11,504 bases of DNA from RGIG4608 sp045606265 (GTDB lineage Bacteria > Bacillota > Clostridia > Oscillospirales > CAG-272), in the NCBI GenBank assembly GCA_045606265.1, contig JAZURO010000198.1:1-11504 (forward strand), in the 5' to 3' direction. The position numbers and the translations under genes are program-made. A model generated the notes under the pieces. That model made no database searches, was not told the origin of the DNA, and worked only from the letters and a program-made list of their open reading frames with translations. This document shows, in pieces, positions 1-7,845 of this stretch (position 1 is its first letter; every line of letters starts with the position of its first letter).

Positions 1-2
1 AA

Positions 3-1412
3 CGGCTGATTGCAGATGCCGCTTCCTATACTGAAATACAAAAGGAAATGGGCATCACGGTTGATGCCTCCAGCACATCTTTTGACAATATTGTCAATGC
101 CATTGCTGTTGTCCAGGGCAAACTTGGAATTGCAGGCGCAACGGCTTTGGAAGCAGGAACAACGATTGAAGGCTCTGTGAACTCTATGAAGGCGGCGTGG
201 GATAACTTAATTACTGGCGTTGCTGACAAAAACGCAGACCTTGAGGGATTGATTAACAATCTTGTTACAAGCATAGTTGGAGACGGCACGGACAGCAATT
301 TGGGCGTTTTGGGAAATATTATGCCAGCCGTCAAACAAGCATTGAACGGCGCATCCAAACTTATTCAAGGTCTGTTGCCCAAAATCGTTCAGGAAATCCC
401 GTCGATCATCAACGACAATTTGCCCGTTTTGGCAGAAGCGGCAATTTCTATTATTCAATCTTTGGTGGACGGTATCAGCCAAAATCAAGGAATGTTGATG
501 ACTACAGCACTTGAAACAATTGTTTTTTTGGCAAATAGCGTTATAAAAATGCTTCCAAAAATCGTAAAGCTCGGTTTGGATTTGGTTGTTTCTTTAGCCG
601 CGGGCATAGCGGAAAACCTTGACACTTTGATCCCGACAATCGTTGATGTGATTTTGCAGATTGTTGACACATTGACATCTCCCGAACAGCTTCAAACTTT
701 GTTAGACGCAGCATTGGTTTTGTTAACGGAATTGGCATACGGGCTTATGGATGCAATTCCACAACTTGTCAACGCTGTAAACCAAATTGTTATGAACATT
801 GGATGGTTTTTAACCGACCCAAAAAACATAGAAATGTTGCTTAACGCAGCATTGCAAATTGTCATCGCCCTTGGCACGGGCATATTGAATGCAATTCCCG
901 TTTTCTTGAAAAACATGGAAACATTTTATGGGAAAATATTTGAAAACTTTAAAAACACAGATTGGGGAGAACTGGGCAAAAACTTAGTGAACGGCTTCAA
1001 AAACGGCATTGCAAAGGCTTGGACAAGCCTGCAAAAATGGTTCAAAGATTTGTTTTGCGACCTTACCGACATTGCAAAAAAGATTTTGGGTATCGCCTCC
1101 CCGTCCAAGGTGTTCAAGAAAATTGGTGGTTTTACCGCTGAAGGCTTTGGCGCAGGTTTTGAGGATGAATTTGCCCGCGTCAAGGATGATATGGAAGATG
1201 CGCTAAACTTTGACGATGCAAGCGTTGGCATAAATGCTTCCGTCCGCAAAGTCGGCGCAGGAGCGGCAGGAATGGCTTATGGCGGCACTTCAATTGGCAA
1301 TATTACAATCAACATTGACGGCGCAAAGTACAGCGACGAACAGAGCCTTGCCTCTGCAATCGCATTGGAAATCCAAAATATGACCGACAGGAGGGCGGCT
1401 GTTTATGCTTAA
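3..1412 (+). CDS. Phage tail tape measure protein, C-terminal part (5' end outside window)
   Basis: The reading frame is open from the first bases of the window, so the ATG at 48 is internal and the gene starts upstream; 469 residues are visible. The tape measure protein fills the tail tube, sets tail length and is ejected ahead of the DNA. An N-terminal stretch around SFDNIVNAIAVVQGKLGIAG is followed by a 'MKAAWDNLITG' segment, both common in Firmicutes tape measure proteins. A long series of hydrophobic amphipathic helices follows, repeatedly using IP-x-LV or IP-x-I turns and GI-containing helices, likely the membrane-active or tube-filling part. Near the C-terminus is 'IASPSKVFKKIG', a motif seen at the end of many such proteins, then a glycine/alanine-rich tail. 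The stop overlaps the Dit-like gene start by 8 bases, fitting the usual tail gene order. The family call is secure; total length cannot be given. Confidence 0.9.
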   Translation, partial: RLIADAASYTEIQKEMGITVDASSTSFDNIVNAIAVVQGKLGIAGATALEAGTTIEGSVNSMKAAWDNLITGVADKNADLEGLINNLVTSIVGDGTDSNLGVLGNIMPAVKQALNGASKLIQGLLPKIVQEIPSIINDNLPVLAEAAISIIQSLVDGISQNQGMLMTTALETIVFLANSVIKMLPKIVKLGLDLVVSLAAGIAENLDTLIPTIVDVILQIVDTLTSPEQLQTLLDAALVLLTELAYGLMDAIPQLVNAVNQIVMNIGWFLTDPKNIEMLLNAALQIVIALGTGILNAIPVFLKNMETFYGKIFENFKNTDWGELGKNLVNGFKNGIAKAWTSLQKWFKDLFCDLTDIAKKILGIASPSKVFKKIGGFTAEGFGAGFEDEFARVKDDMEDALNFDDASVGINASVRKVGAGAAGMAYGGTSIGNITINIDGAKYSDEQSLASAIALEIQNMTDRRAAVYA

Positions 1413-2115
1413 CGAAACATTCTATCTTGATGGCATCGATGCTCGGTCTGCCGGTATTCAGTTACAAGCACCGATTGAGTTTAGTGAAGCCGTCCCCGTT
1501 GTCGAGGCACAGACCATTCCTGGCCGCAATGGTGATTTGATTTGGGAAACTGGCAGTTATGAAAACCGAAGCGGTTCTGCATCTTGCTTCTGCTTGCAGA
1601 AAGACGTGGAAAAAGCAATCAGTTCCGCTGGTCGGTTTTTGATGGGGAAAAAGGGGTATCGTCGCTTGGAAACGAGCGATGACCCCGACCATTATTGGAT
1701 GGCAAGGGTGGAAAATAGTCCGCAGATTGCTATGAGATTGCGAACGCTTGCCCCTTTTGAAATCGGCTTTGATTGCAAACCGCAGAGATTTGTCAAGAGT
1801 GGCGAAAACCCAATTGTATTTACTTCCAACGGTTCACTTTTCAACCAGTATGGGCAAGTTGCGTTGCCGTTTATCACCCTGTGCGGACAGGGCGCAGGAA
1901 GCATTACAATAGGCGATTGTGTGGTTGAGGTAAATGCACTTGACGGCACACTTTACCTTGACAGCGACACGCAGAACGCCTATAATGATAGTGGAAATCA
2001 AAACTTGAATATCAATGCTCCCGTTTTCCCTGTTTTGGGTGATGGGGAAATCCCTATTGCATTCAGCGGTGGCATTGAACGAGTGGAAATTATACCGAGG
2101 TGGTGGGAACTGTGA
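1405..2115 (+). CDS. Distal tail protein (Dit-like, siphovirus tail component)
   Basis: A 236-residue protein placed directly between the tape measure and the baseplate hub, the position of Dit (SPP1 gp19.1-like) proteins. In that family Dit forms a hexameric ring joining the tail tube to the baseplate. The N-terminus (FYLDGIDARSAGIQL) and the segment 'VPVVEAQTIPGRNGDLIWETGSYENR' by region (residues about 28-53) resemble the 'G.....y....v.GR.G......g.Y.n' start of the siphovirus tail component family. The later part is beta-rich with small turns, fitting the C-terminal galectin-like domain. ATG 1405 is preceded by AGGAGGG in 'gacaggagggcggctgttt'. The gene overlaps the tape measure by 8 bases and ends in a GTGA overlap with the next gene, so the three are probably translationally coupled. 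Confidence 0.85.
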   Translation: MLNETFYLDGIDARSAGIQLQAPIEFSEAVPVVEAQTIPGRNGDLIWETGSYENRSGSASCFCLQKDVEKAISSAGRFLMGKKGYRRLETSDDPDHYWMARVENSPQIAMRLRTLAPFEIGFDCKPQRFVKSGENPIVFTSNGSLFNQYGQVALPFITLCGQGAGSITIGDCVVEVNALDGTLYLDSDTQNAYNDSGNQNLNINAPVFPVLGDGEIPIAFSGGIERVEIIPRWWEL

Positions 2116-3956
2116 GCTATCCTATATTATATAGTGCAACGGAGACTACATTTAATCACAACGGAATAGGAATTTTGGGTGATTGCGTTTCTTGTGAGGT
2201 GACGGAAGAAGCAAACGGAATGTTTGAATTGTCGATGTTGTACCCGATGGACGGTCTGCATTTTAACGAAATTTCGGATCGGTCAATTATAAAAGCAAAG
2301 CCAGACCAGTTCCGAGAACCACAGCTTTTCCGTGTATATGCAATCAGCAAGCCGATGTCTGGAATTGTTTCAATTTCTGCGGCACACATTTCCTATGAAC
2401 TGTCTGGCATACCGGTTTCTCCATTTTCTGCAAACAATGTTATAGCTGCATTGCAGGGACTAAAATCAAATGCGGTTGTAGATTGTCCGTTTAATTTTTG
2501 GACTGACAAATCGACTGAAGCGGAATTTATTACATCTGTTCCTGCGTCTATTCGGTCAAGACTTGGCGGCTCTGCTGGCAGTATTCTTGACGTATACACA
2601 GGAGAATACGAGTTCGATAATTATACAGTAAAATTGCATAATAATCGAGGAACGAACCGTGGCGTTTCAATCAGGTACGGTAAAAACCTAACAAATATAA
2701 AGCAAGATCAAAATTGCTCAAACGTTGCAACCGGCATTTACCCGTATTGGGCGGGAGACGTAAACGATGAGAGCGTTTTAGTTGAACTTCCAGAAAAGAT
2801 AATCAACGCACCCGGAACATACAATTTTATAAAAATCAAAACGCTGGACTTGACGGGTTATTTTGAAGAACAACCAAGCATTGAGCAGTTGAGAAATACT
2901 GCGGAAAACTATATATCCAACCATAAAATTGGAGTTCCCGATGTTTCTTGGACAGTTTCTTTTGCACAGTTGGAACAAAGCGAAGAATACAAAGGAATGA
3001 AGTTGCTGGAACGTGTCAGTTTGTTTGATACTGTCAATGTGGAGTTTCCTGCTCTAAATGTTTCAGCAAACGCAAAGGCCGTGAAAGTCGTTTATGATGT
3101 TATTGCTGATCATGTAAAGTTTGTTACCCTTGGCTCTGTTCGTGCAAACATTGCCGATACCATTGTAGAACAGCAAAAAGAAATCGAAAAAGCACCGACA
3201 ATGACAGACCTCGAACGAGCAAAGGCGGCTGCAACTGCGTGGCTCACAAATGGCAAGGGATATAAAGTAGAGAGAGTAGATGCCAATGGAAACACCATCG
3301 ATACACTTTATATGGACACGCCCGATATTAACACGGCAGTCAATATTTTGCGCATTGGTCAATCTGGCATAGGTTTTTCGCACAACGGAGTAAACGGCCC
3401 GTATAACTCCGCTTGGACTCTTGATGGCAATTTTGTTGCCGACTTTATTACATCGGGCACCCTTTATGGCCTTTTATTTAAGGCCGGAATGATTGAATCG
3501 CTTGACGGTGATATAAAAATAGACTTGTCAAGTGGAAACAGGGCGATTTTTAATTCTGGTTTGCAAACAAATAAAGAATTTGTTGTTATGGATACCGAAA
3601 GTGATTTTCCTTTATTGAAAATAGAGTCCCTGTTCATCGATAACAAAAAACGTTTTAGCATGAAGGGATTTAATGGTGCATACAATGAAATTTTCAGTGT
3701 TGGACAAACAAGTGATATAGACGGAAACCCGGTAGGAACCACCTTGTCCCTTACGCATGAAGACGGATCGTTGACCATTCAAGCCAGCAACGACACCCCC
3801 GGAATATACATAAACAGCGAAAATGGCGATCTCAATTTGGCCTTAAATCCAAACTGGGATGGGGCTTATTTGCAAATACCAAATGCCGCACCAATGGTTT
3901 TGTCGTGGATGGACAACGGTGACGGCACGTACACATTGATTGGAAGGGAGCCGTAA
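2112..3956 (+). CDS. Baseplate hub / tail-associated protein (Tal-like, phage minor structural protein)
   Basis: This 614-residue protein follows Dit as Tal does in siphoviruses of Gram-positive hosts. Residues about 1-345 match the phage minor structural/prophage tail endopeptidase N-terminal region in style: an opening with 'FNHNGIGILGD' and a beta-rich core including 'FRVYAISKPMSGIVSISAAH' and 'NLTNIKQDQNCSNVATGIYPYW'. A helical, charged linker (about 350-375) leads to a C-terminal extension with an LDGNFVADFITSGTL segment typical of these tail proteins. Family members trimerise at the tail tip; some carry cell-wall hydrolase activity, but no catalytic domain is evident here. GTG 2112 is chosen over the in-frame GTG 2100 because GAGGTGG at 2096-2102 is about 9 bases upstream of it and because it makes a GTGA overlap with the Dit stop. 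With the 2100 start the SD would lie inside the start codon region. Confidence 0.82.
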   Translation: MSYPILYSATETTFNHNGIGILGDCVSCEVTEEANGMFELSMLYPMDGLHFNEISDRSIIKAKPDQFREPQLFRVYAISKPMSGIVSISAAHISYELSGIPVSPFSANNVIAALQGLKSNAVVDCPFNFWTDKSTEAEFITSVPASIRSRLGGSAGSILDVYTGEYEFDNYTVKLHNNRGTNRGVSIRYGKNLTNIKQDQNCSNVATGIYPYWAGDVNDESVLVELPEKIINAPGTYNFIKIKTLDLTGYFEEQPSIEQLRNTAENYISNHKIGVPDVSWTVSFAQLEQSEEYKGMKLLERVSLFDTVNVEFPALNVSANAKAVKVVYDVIADHVKFVTLGSVRANIADTIVEQQKEIEKAPTMTDLERAKAAATAWLTNGKGYKVERVDANGNTIDTLYMDTPDINTAVNILRIGQSGIGFSHNGVNGPYNSAWTLDGNFVADFITSGTLYGLLFKAGMIESLDGDIKIDLSSGNRAIFNSGLQTNKEFVVMDTESDFPLLKIESLFIDNKKRFSMKGFNGAYNEIFSVGQTSDIDGNPVGTTLSLTHEDGSLTIQASNDTPGIYINSENGDLNLALNPNWDGAYLQIPNAAPMVLSWMDNGDGTYTLIGREP

Positions 3957-6572
3957 ATGCTAATTACAAACACAATAACAATGGCCATTGATCGGCAACA
4001 GATGCCACCTGTTATCGATGCCGTTCAGGGTGATGCCAACTCAAGGGCAATTAAAATTAAATTAACAAATGGCGGTCAACCTTGGCAGGTTCCGTCTGAT
4101 GCATCTTGCATTATTCGTTTCGGAAAACCAGACAAAACTGGTGGCGCATATGATACATTGGAAGACGGAACAAGCGCAATTGAGGTTGGAGATAATTATT
4201 TGCAGATTATTCTTGCGAAGCAAGTTATTTCCTTTCCCGGCAATGTTTTTTTGCAAGTTGAAATGGTCTCAAATGGAGCATATTTGTCTACGTTTTCGAT
4301 TGTGGTAAATGTGCAAGAAGATCCGTCCATAGGCACTTTAGAATCGGATGATTATGTCAATTTGAGCAGTTATGTTTCCGATGAGATTCATCGAATTCTG
4401 AACGAAGGCGGATTCGGTGGTGCTGGCACATTCTGGGTTCATGCGACGTTGGACTATGAGGCTGGGACGGCAGAAGTTGTGGAGAGTATCGAGGAAATCT
4501 ATGCCGCATATGAGGCAAACATGACTTGCTGTATGCAGGCAACAGTAACAAACCCACAAAGCAACGCAAAACAAATTCTTGTTCTACAAACTGCAGAAAA
4601 ATCCAATACGACAAGCGGCGGAAAATATTACCGAATCACATTCCACCAAGTATCCTCCTTTGAAGAAATGGACAATGATACGCATCAGTGGAATACACGT
4701 GCGACGTTAGATGAAGTTGTGGTTAGCAAATTCGATGATGAAATTCAGAATGTTTGCTTCCGCACAAGGCTTCTGACTGACGATGATCTAAGCGACAGTG
4801 GCGATGGCGGCGGCTCCGGCAAGGATGGCAAGAGCGCCTACCAGTATGCGGTAGAGGCTGGCTTTGTGGGCACTGAGGAAGAGTTTGCGGAGCTGCTGAT
4901 GTGCAACAGCATCAAACAGTACGGCGCAATGGGTGACGGCGTGACGGATGACACGGCGGCCTTCCAGGAGGCGCTTGCCAATGAAAGAGTGGTAAGTGTT
5001 CCCGGCGGTACTTATGTGCTGAGCGATACACTTGTGATCCGGCCCAACTGCTGCCTGGAACTAAGCCAGAACACGACGCTGAATTTCGTGAATACAAGCG
5101 GAAACTGCATCGAAATGCGCAGCTCCGCAACACTCAGAGGCAACTACGGCATCATCCGTGTTCCGTATGCGTTTAACGGCCATGTCATTGACATTAACAC
5201 CACCCACGATACAGCAAGGGATACCGAACCTTATGTCCATTGGTCGCCCCAGTGGAAGCGAGGCCGATATATCCACGATGTTTGCATCGTGAAAGAAAAC
5301 CCCAGCGGCCTGCATTACAGCACCGATGGCACCTGCAGCGGCACCGGCATTTACATGAGTTGTGATGGAAACAATGAAGTTCGCTTCATTTGGGGCGCAC
5401 TGCTCTACGGCGTCCGCATTGCCGGTGCGTTTACCAGAGGTATCCATGCTATCAACTTTGACCTTTCTGGCAGCGAAGATAGCGCCTGGAACCATGATAT
5501 GCGCATTGAGGCGGTGCTCCAGGGCTGCGAAACTGCTGTTGATCTGACCAATTGCAACGATGTGCATTTGGCTGTTGCGGTACAGCCTCAAGCTGCGGAA
5601 AACGGAACACCCTATGCAAAATGGGGCGTTTATTTGAACGATTGCCGCTATATCGATATGTCGTCTTCTGTTATTTGGGACTGGAACTCCACCAATTCCA
5701 AGTACACACCCGGTGGCCAGTATACGGCTGTTGCGATGTATGGCGATTGTTGCGGCTTGGTGTACTATGACATCGGCTATTACAGAAACAGCACGGCCAC
5801 ACGTGACCGAATTTACACGGACACACCCAGCAACCTGGAGAAAATGACCATTGTGCAGGAGCCTATCACCAGATGGTTCAAAGTGAAGAGCAATGAGCCG
5901 TATTACTTCGATGGGAAAACGGAAAAGAGGCTGGCAACGAAGGTGGATCTGGATGCTCACTTCGATGCGGATGTGGTGAAGAGCTTCACGGACGTTCTGG
6001 CAAATGCAACGGATACAGACGGCACAACCGTGTTTAACGGCATCGGTTACAAGGAAGGTGTGCGGTTTACCAGCCTGGGCAGTGGTACGGATTTGGCGGC
6101 AAGCGAGTATTACATGACCACCGGCTTTTTCCCGATTGCGCTGGGTGATACGCTCAACTGCAACGATTTGAGCTTTGCGGATACAGAAAAGACCTTTGCC
6201 GGCATTGTCTATTACAACAGCAACCGTGAAAGGGTTGCCAGCATGGGCATCGTCAATGTGGTTAATGGTGTTCCCGATTATGTAACTGGTTACACGGAAA
6301 AAACAAGCGGCTGCTCGTTCAAAATTGCAAGCAGCGCAACTTTGAGTAACCTGGGTGTGGCATACATCCGATTGGTGTTCCCCATGACCGGTGTCGGCTT
6401 AAATCCCATGATCGCCATTAACGAGGAGATCAAGTATACCGCTGAGGGCTTCCTATCTGACGGCGTGAAGGTCAAAGGCGACAACGTGATTTTGCACAGC
6501 CCCGGTGGGAAGGCCTTTAAGCTGACCATCGATGACAGCGGAGTGATTACGCCTGTGGAATACACAGAATAA
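3957..6572 (+). CDS. Tail fibre/tailspike: BppU-type N-terminus plus pectate-lyase-like beta-helix
   Basis: An 871-residue modular receptor-binding protein. Residues 1-125 resemble the BppU/baseplate upper protein N-terminal Ig-like domain (ITMAIDRQQMPPVIDAVQGD start, 'IRFGKPD', 'GNVFLQVEM'), which docks fibres on the baseplate. Residues about 126-275 form a second beta-rich module. A glycine-rich joint (283-288) precedes the common fibre motif 'KSAYQYAVEAGFVGTEEEF' (292-310). Residues 318-640 begin with 'KQYGAMGDGVTDDTAAFQEA' and continue as a right-handed beta-helix of pectate-lyase type, which in tailspikes often binds or cuts surface polysaccharide; the substrate here is unknown. Residues 685-825 look like a further binding module, and the end (846-871) resembles common fibre C-termini. 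AAGGGAG just upstream gives the SD; the start abuts the hub stop. Base composition changes abruptly near residue 280, suggesting domain exchange. Confidence 0.85.
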   Translation: MLITNTITMAIDRQQMPPVIDAVQGDANSRAIKIKLTNGGQPWQVPSDASCIIRFGKPDKTGGAYDTLEDGTSAIEVGDNYLQIILAKQVISFPGNVFLQVEMVSNGAYLSTFSIVVNVQEDPSIGTLESDDYVNLSSYVSDEIHRILNEGGFGGAGTFWVHATLDYEAGTAEVVESIEEIYAAYEANMTCCMQATVTNPQSNAKQILVLQTAEKSNTTSGGKYYRITFHQVSSFEEMDNDTHQWNTRATLDEVVVSKFDDEIQNVCFRTRLLTDDDLSDSGDGGGSGKDGKSAYQYAVEAGFVGTEEEFAELLMCNSIKQYGAMGDGVTDDTAAFQEALANERVVSVPGGTYVLSDTLVIRPNCCLELSQNTTLNFVNTSGNCIEMRSSATLRGNYGIIRVPYAFNGHVIDINTTHDTARDTEPYVHWSPQWKRGRYIHDVCIVKENPSGLHYSTDGTCSGTGIYMSCDGNNEVRFIWGALLYGVRIAGAFTRGIHAINFDLSGSEDSAWNHDMRIEAVLQGCETAVDLTNCNDVHLAVAVQPQAAENGTPYAKWGVYLNDCRYIDMSSSVIWDWNSTNSKYTPGGQYTAVAMYGDCCGLVYYDIGYYRNSTATRDRIYTDTPSNLEKMTIVQEPITRWFKVKSNEPYYFDGKTEKRLATKVDLDAHFDADVVKSFTDVLANATDTDGTTVFNGIGYKEGVRFTSLGSGTDLAASEYYMTTGFFPIALGDTLNCNDLSFADTEKTFAGIVYYNSNRERVASMGIVNVVNGVPDYVTGYTEKTSGCSFKIASSATLSNLGVAYIRLVFPMTGVGLNPMIAINEEIKYTAEGFLSDGVKVKGDNVILHSPGGKAFKLTIDDSGVITPVEYTE

Positions 6573-6583
6573 GGAGGAGAAGC

Positions 6584-7600
6584 ATGGATCCTATTACACG
6601 AAAAGAAATGTACCTGGCAGCGGCGGCGGGGCAGGATGTTGCCTTGCCTAAGCCTGTCACGAGGGAAGAAATGTTCCTTGCAAAGATGGCTGGGCAAGAT
6701 GTTTCCGTGCCGGCTCCGATCACCAGAATGGAGATGTTTCTCAATGCGGCGGCAGAAAATGCTGGCGGTGGTGCTGCAAGTGTGCCCGAAAAGGATGTCA
6801 ACTTCTACGATTATGACGGCACTTGCCTGTATGCCTATTCCGTGGAAGAAGCACAGGCATTGACCGAACTGCCCAAGTTGCCCGAGCGTGAAGGTCTTAT
6901 CTGTCAAGGCTGGAACTGGTCTTTGGAAGATATTAAGGCGCACAATCGTGCTGTCGATGTGGGTGCAATGTACATCACGGACGATGGCAAGACCCGTATT
7001 TACATTACCTTGCAAGAGGGCAGAACTTCCCCCATGCTTGGCGTTTGTCCTAACGGCACAGTTACTGTCGATTGGGGTGACGGAACAGAACCCGATGTGC
7101 TGACAGGTACAAGCATAAGCACAGTTAAATGGACGCCAACCCACACATATGCCGCCCCGGGTGATTACGTCATTCAGTTAACCGTAGCTGGTGAAATGGG
7201 GCTGTCCGGTTACTCCGATGCTACATCGGGCTCATATATCCTTCGTCATACTGATGGGTCTGATAATCGGAATCGTATATATAGAAATTTCATACGTCGA
7301 GTTGAAGTTGGCGATAGTGTCACGAGCATTGGCAACAATGCATTCAGTTATTGCCACTCCCTCTCCACTATCACAATCCCCGATAGTGTTACGAGAATTA
7401 ACAGCAATGCATTCGCTGGTTGCTACGGCGTTCGCTTCTACGACTTCAGCAAGTGTATCGCTGTTCCGACATTATCGAACTCTAACGCATTTGTTAGTAT
7501 CTCCGCCGATTGTGAAATTCGTGTGCCTGCGGCTCTGTATGATGAATGGATTGCGGCAACGAACTGGGCAACCTACGCAAGCCAAATCGTGGCAGTATAA
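6584..7600 (+). CDS. Tail-tip accessory protein with 21-residue repeats, PKD-like domain and BspA-type LRRs
   Basis: A 338-residue composite protein with a strong SD (AAGGAGG at 6571-6577) just after the fibre stop. Residues 3-57 hold three copies of a 21-residue unit, P-(I/V)-T-R-x-E-M-(Y/F)-L, starting at 3, 24 and 45, ending in a GGG linker. Residues about 156-203 look PKD-like: 'VDWGDGT' followed by 'THTYAAPGDY'. Residues 242-287 contain two 23-residue leucine-rich repeats of the BspA (LRR_5) type (DSVTSIGNNAFSYC, DSVTRINSNAFAGC), and the end 'VPAALYDEWIAATNWATYA' is typical of such LRR proteins. PKD and BspA repeats usually mediate adhesion or protein binding. Placed between fibre and lysis genes, it is probably a tail-tip or host-surface-binding protein, with the N-terminal repeats as a docking region. 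That role is inferred; the domain calls are from motifs only. Confidence 0.75.
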   Translation: MDPITRKEMYLAAAAGQDVALPKPVTREEMFLAKMAGQDVSVPAPITRMEMFLNAAAENAGGGAASVPEKDVNFYDYDGTCLYAYSVEEAQALTELPKLPEREGLICQGWNWSLEDIKAHNRAVDVGAMYITDDGKTRIYITLQEGRTSPMLGVCPNGTVTVDWGDGTEPDVLTGTSISTVKWTPTHTYAAPGDYVIQLTVAGEMGLSGYSDATSGSYILRHTDGSDNRNRIYRNFIRRVEVGDSVTSIGNNAFSYCHSLSTITIPDSVTRINSNAFAGCYGVRFYDFSKCIAVPTLSNSNAFVSISADCEIRVPAALYDEWIAATNWATYASQIVAV

Positions 7601-7612
7601 GGGGGTTAAAAC

Positions 7613-7795
7613 ATGATTGTAAAAACCACTAAGGAAATCAACGGCAAGGTCTACGATTACACCTATTCCGATGCTGGCATGATGATTGAGCGGGATGGTG
7701 CAATGTATGCCGAAGCCATTGACCCTATCGACAGCGGCAGAGAGTACACCGAAACCGATATTCCGATTGAGCCTGTCGAGGAAGAAACCGAGTAA
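7613..7795 (+). CDS. Small acidic phage protein of unknown function
   Basis: A 60-residue protein, acidic at its C-terminus (ending EPVEEETE), with no membrane segment or signal peptide. The N-terminal half alternates hydrophobic and polar residues (MIVKTTKEINGKVYDYTYSD), suggesting a small beta-sheet fold. ATG 7613 follows AAGGGGG at 7599-7605 with 7 bases of spacing, a good initiation site, and the gene sits 12 bases after the LRR protein, so it is in the same transcript. Small proteins between the fibre and lysis genes are common in phages of Clostridia and may be tail accessory or chaperone-like products; nothing here identifies the role. Confidence 0.7.
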   Translation: MIVKTTKEINGKVYDYTYSDAGMMIERDGAMYAEAIDPIDSGREYTETDIPIEPVEEETE

Positions 7796-7799
7796 AACA

Positions 7800-7823
7800 A
7801 GCCCCATCCGAAGTGGTGGGGCT
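7800..7823 (+). other. Stem-loop between tail and lysis genes (possible attenuator or processing site)
   Basis: A 9-bp stem (AGCCCCATC with GGTGGGGCT, one G-U pair) closes a 6-base loop, CGAAGT. It starts 5 bases after the stop of the small acidic gene and ends 7 bases before the endolysin SD. No T-run follows on the + strand, so it is not a complete intrinsic terminator for rightward transcription. On the opposite strand TTGTTTT follows the stem. It may be a partial terminator, a 3' end stabiliser or an element modulating lysin expression. Confidence 0.6.
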
Positions 7824-7845
7824 AACACAAAAGGAGATGATCTCT

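Noticed and set aside
5061..5960. A 299-codon open frame on the minus strand across the beta-helix coding region.
   Set aside because: It lies wholly inside a well-supported + strand gene, has no SD in front, and its protein is cysteine/histidine/isoleucine-rich without domain motifs, as expected of an antisense shadow.
6290..7144. A 284-codon minus-strand open frame across the fibre end and the start of the LRR gene.
   Set aside because: It spans two real + strand genes and their junction and shows no recognisable motif.
7200..7600. A diversity-generating retroelement target in the LRR protein.
   Set aside because: No reverse transcriptase, no template repeat and no C-type lectin end is visible in the window; the repeats are ordinary LRR units.
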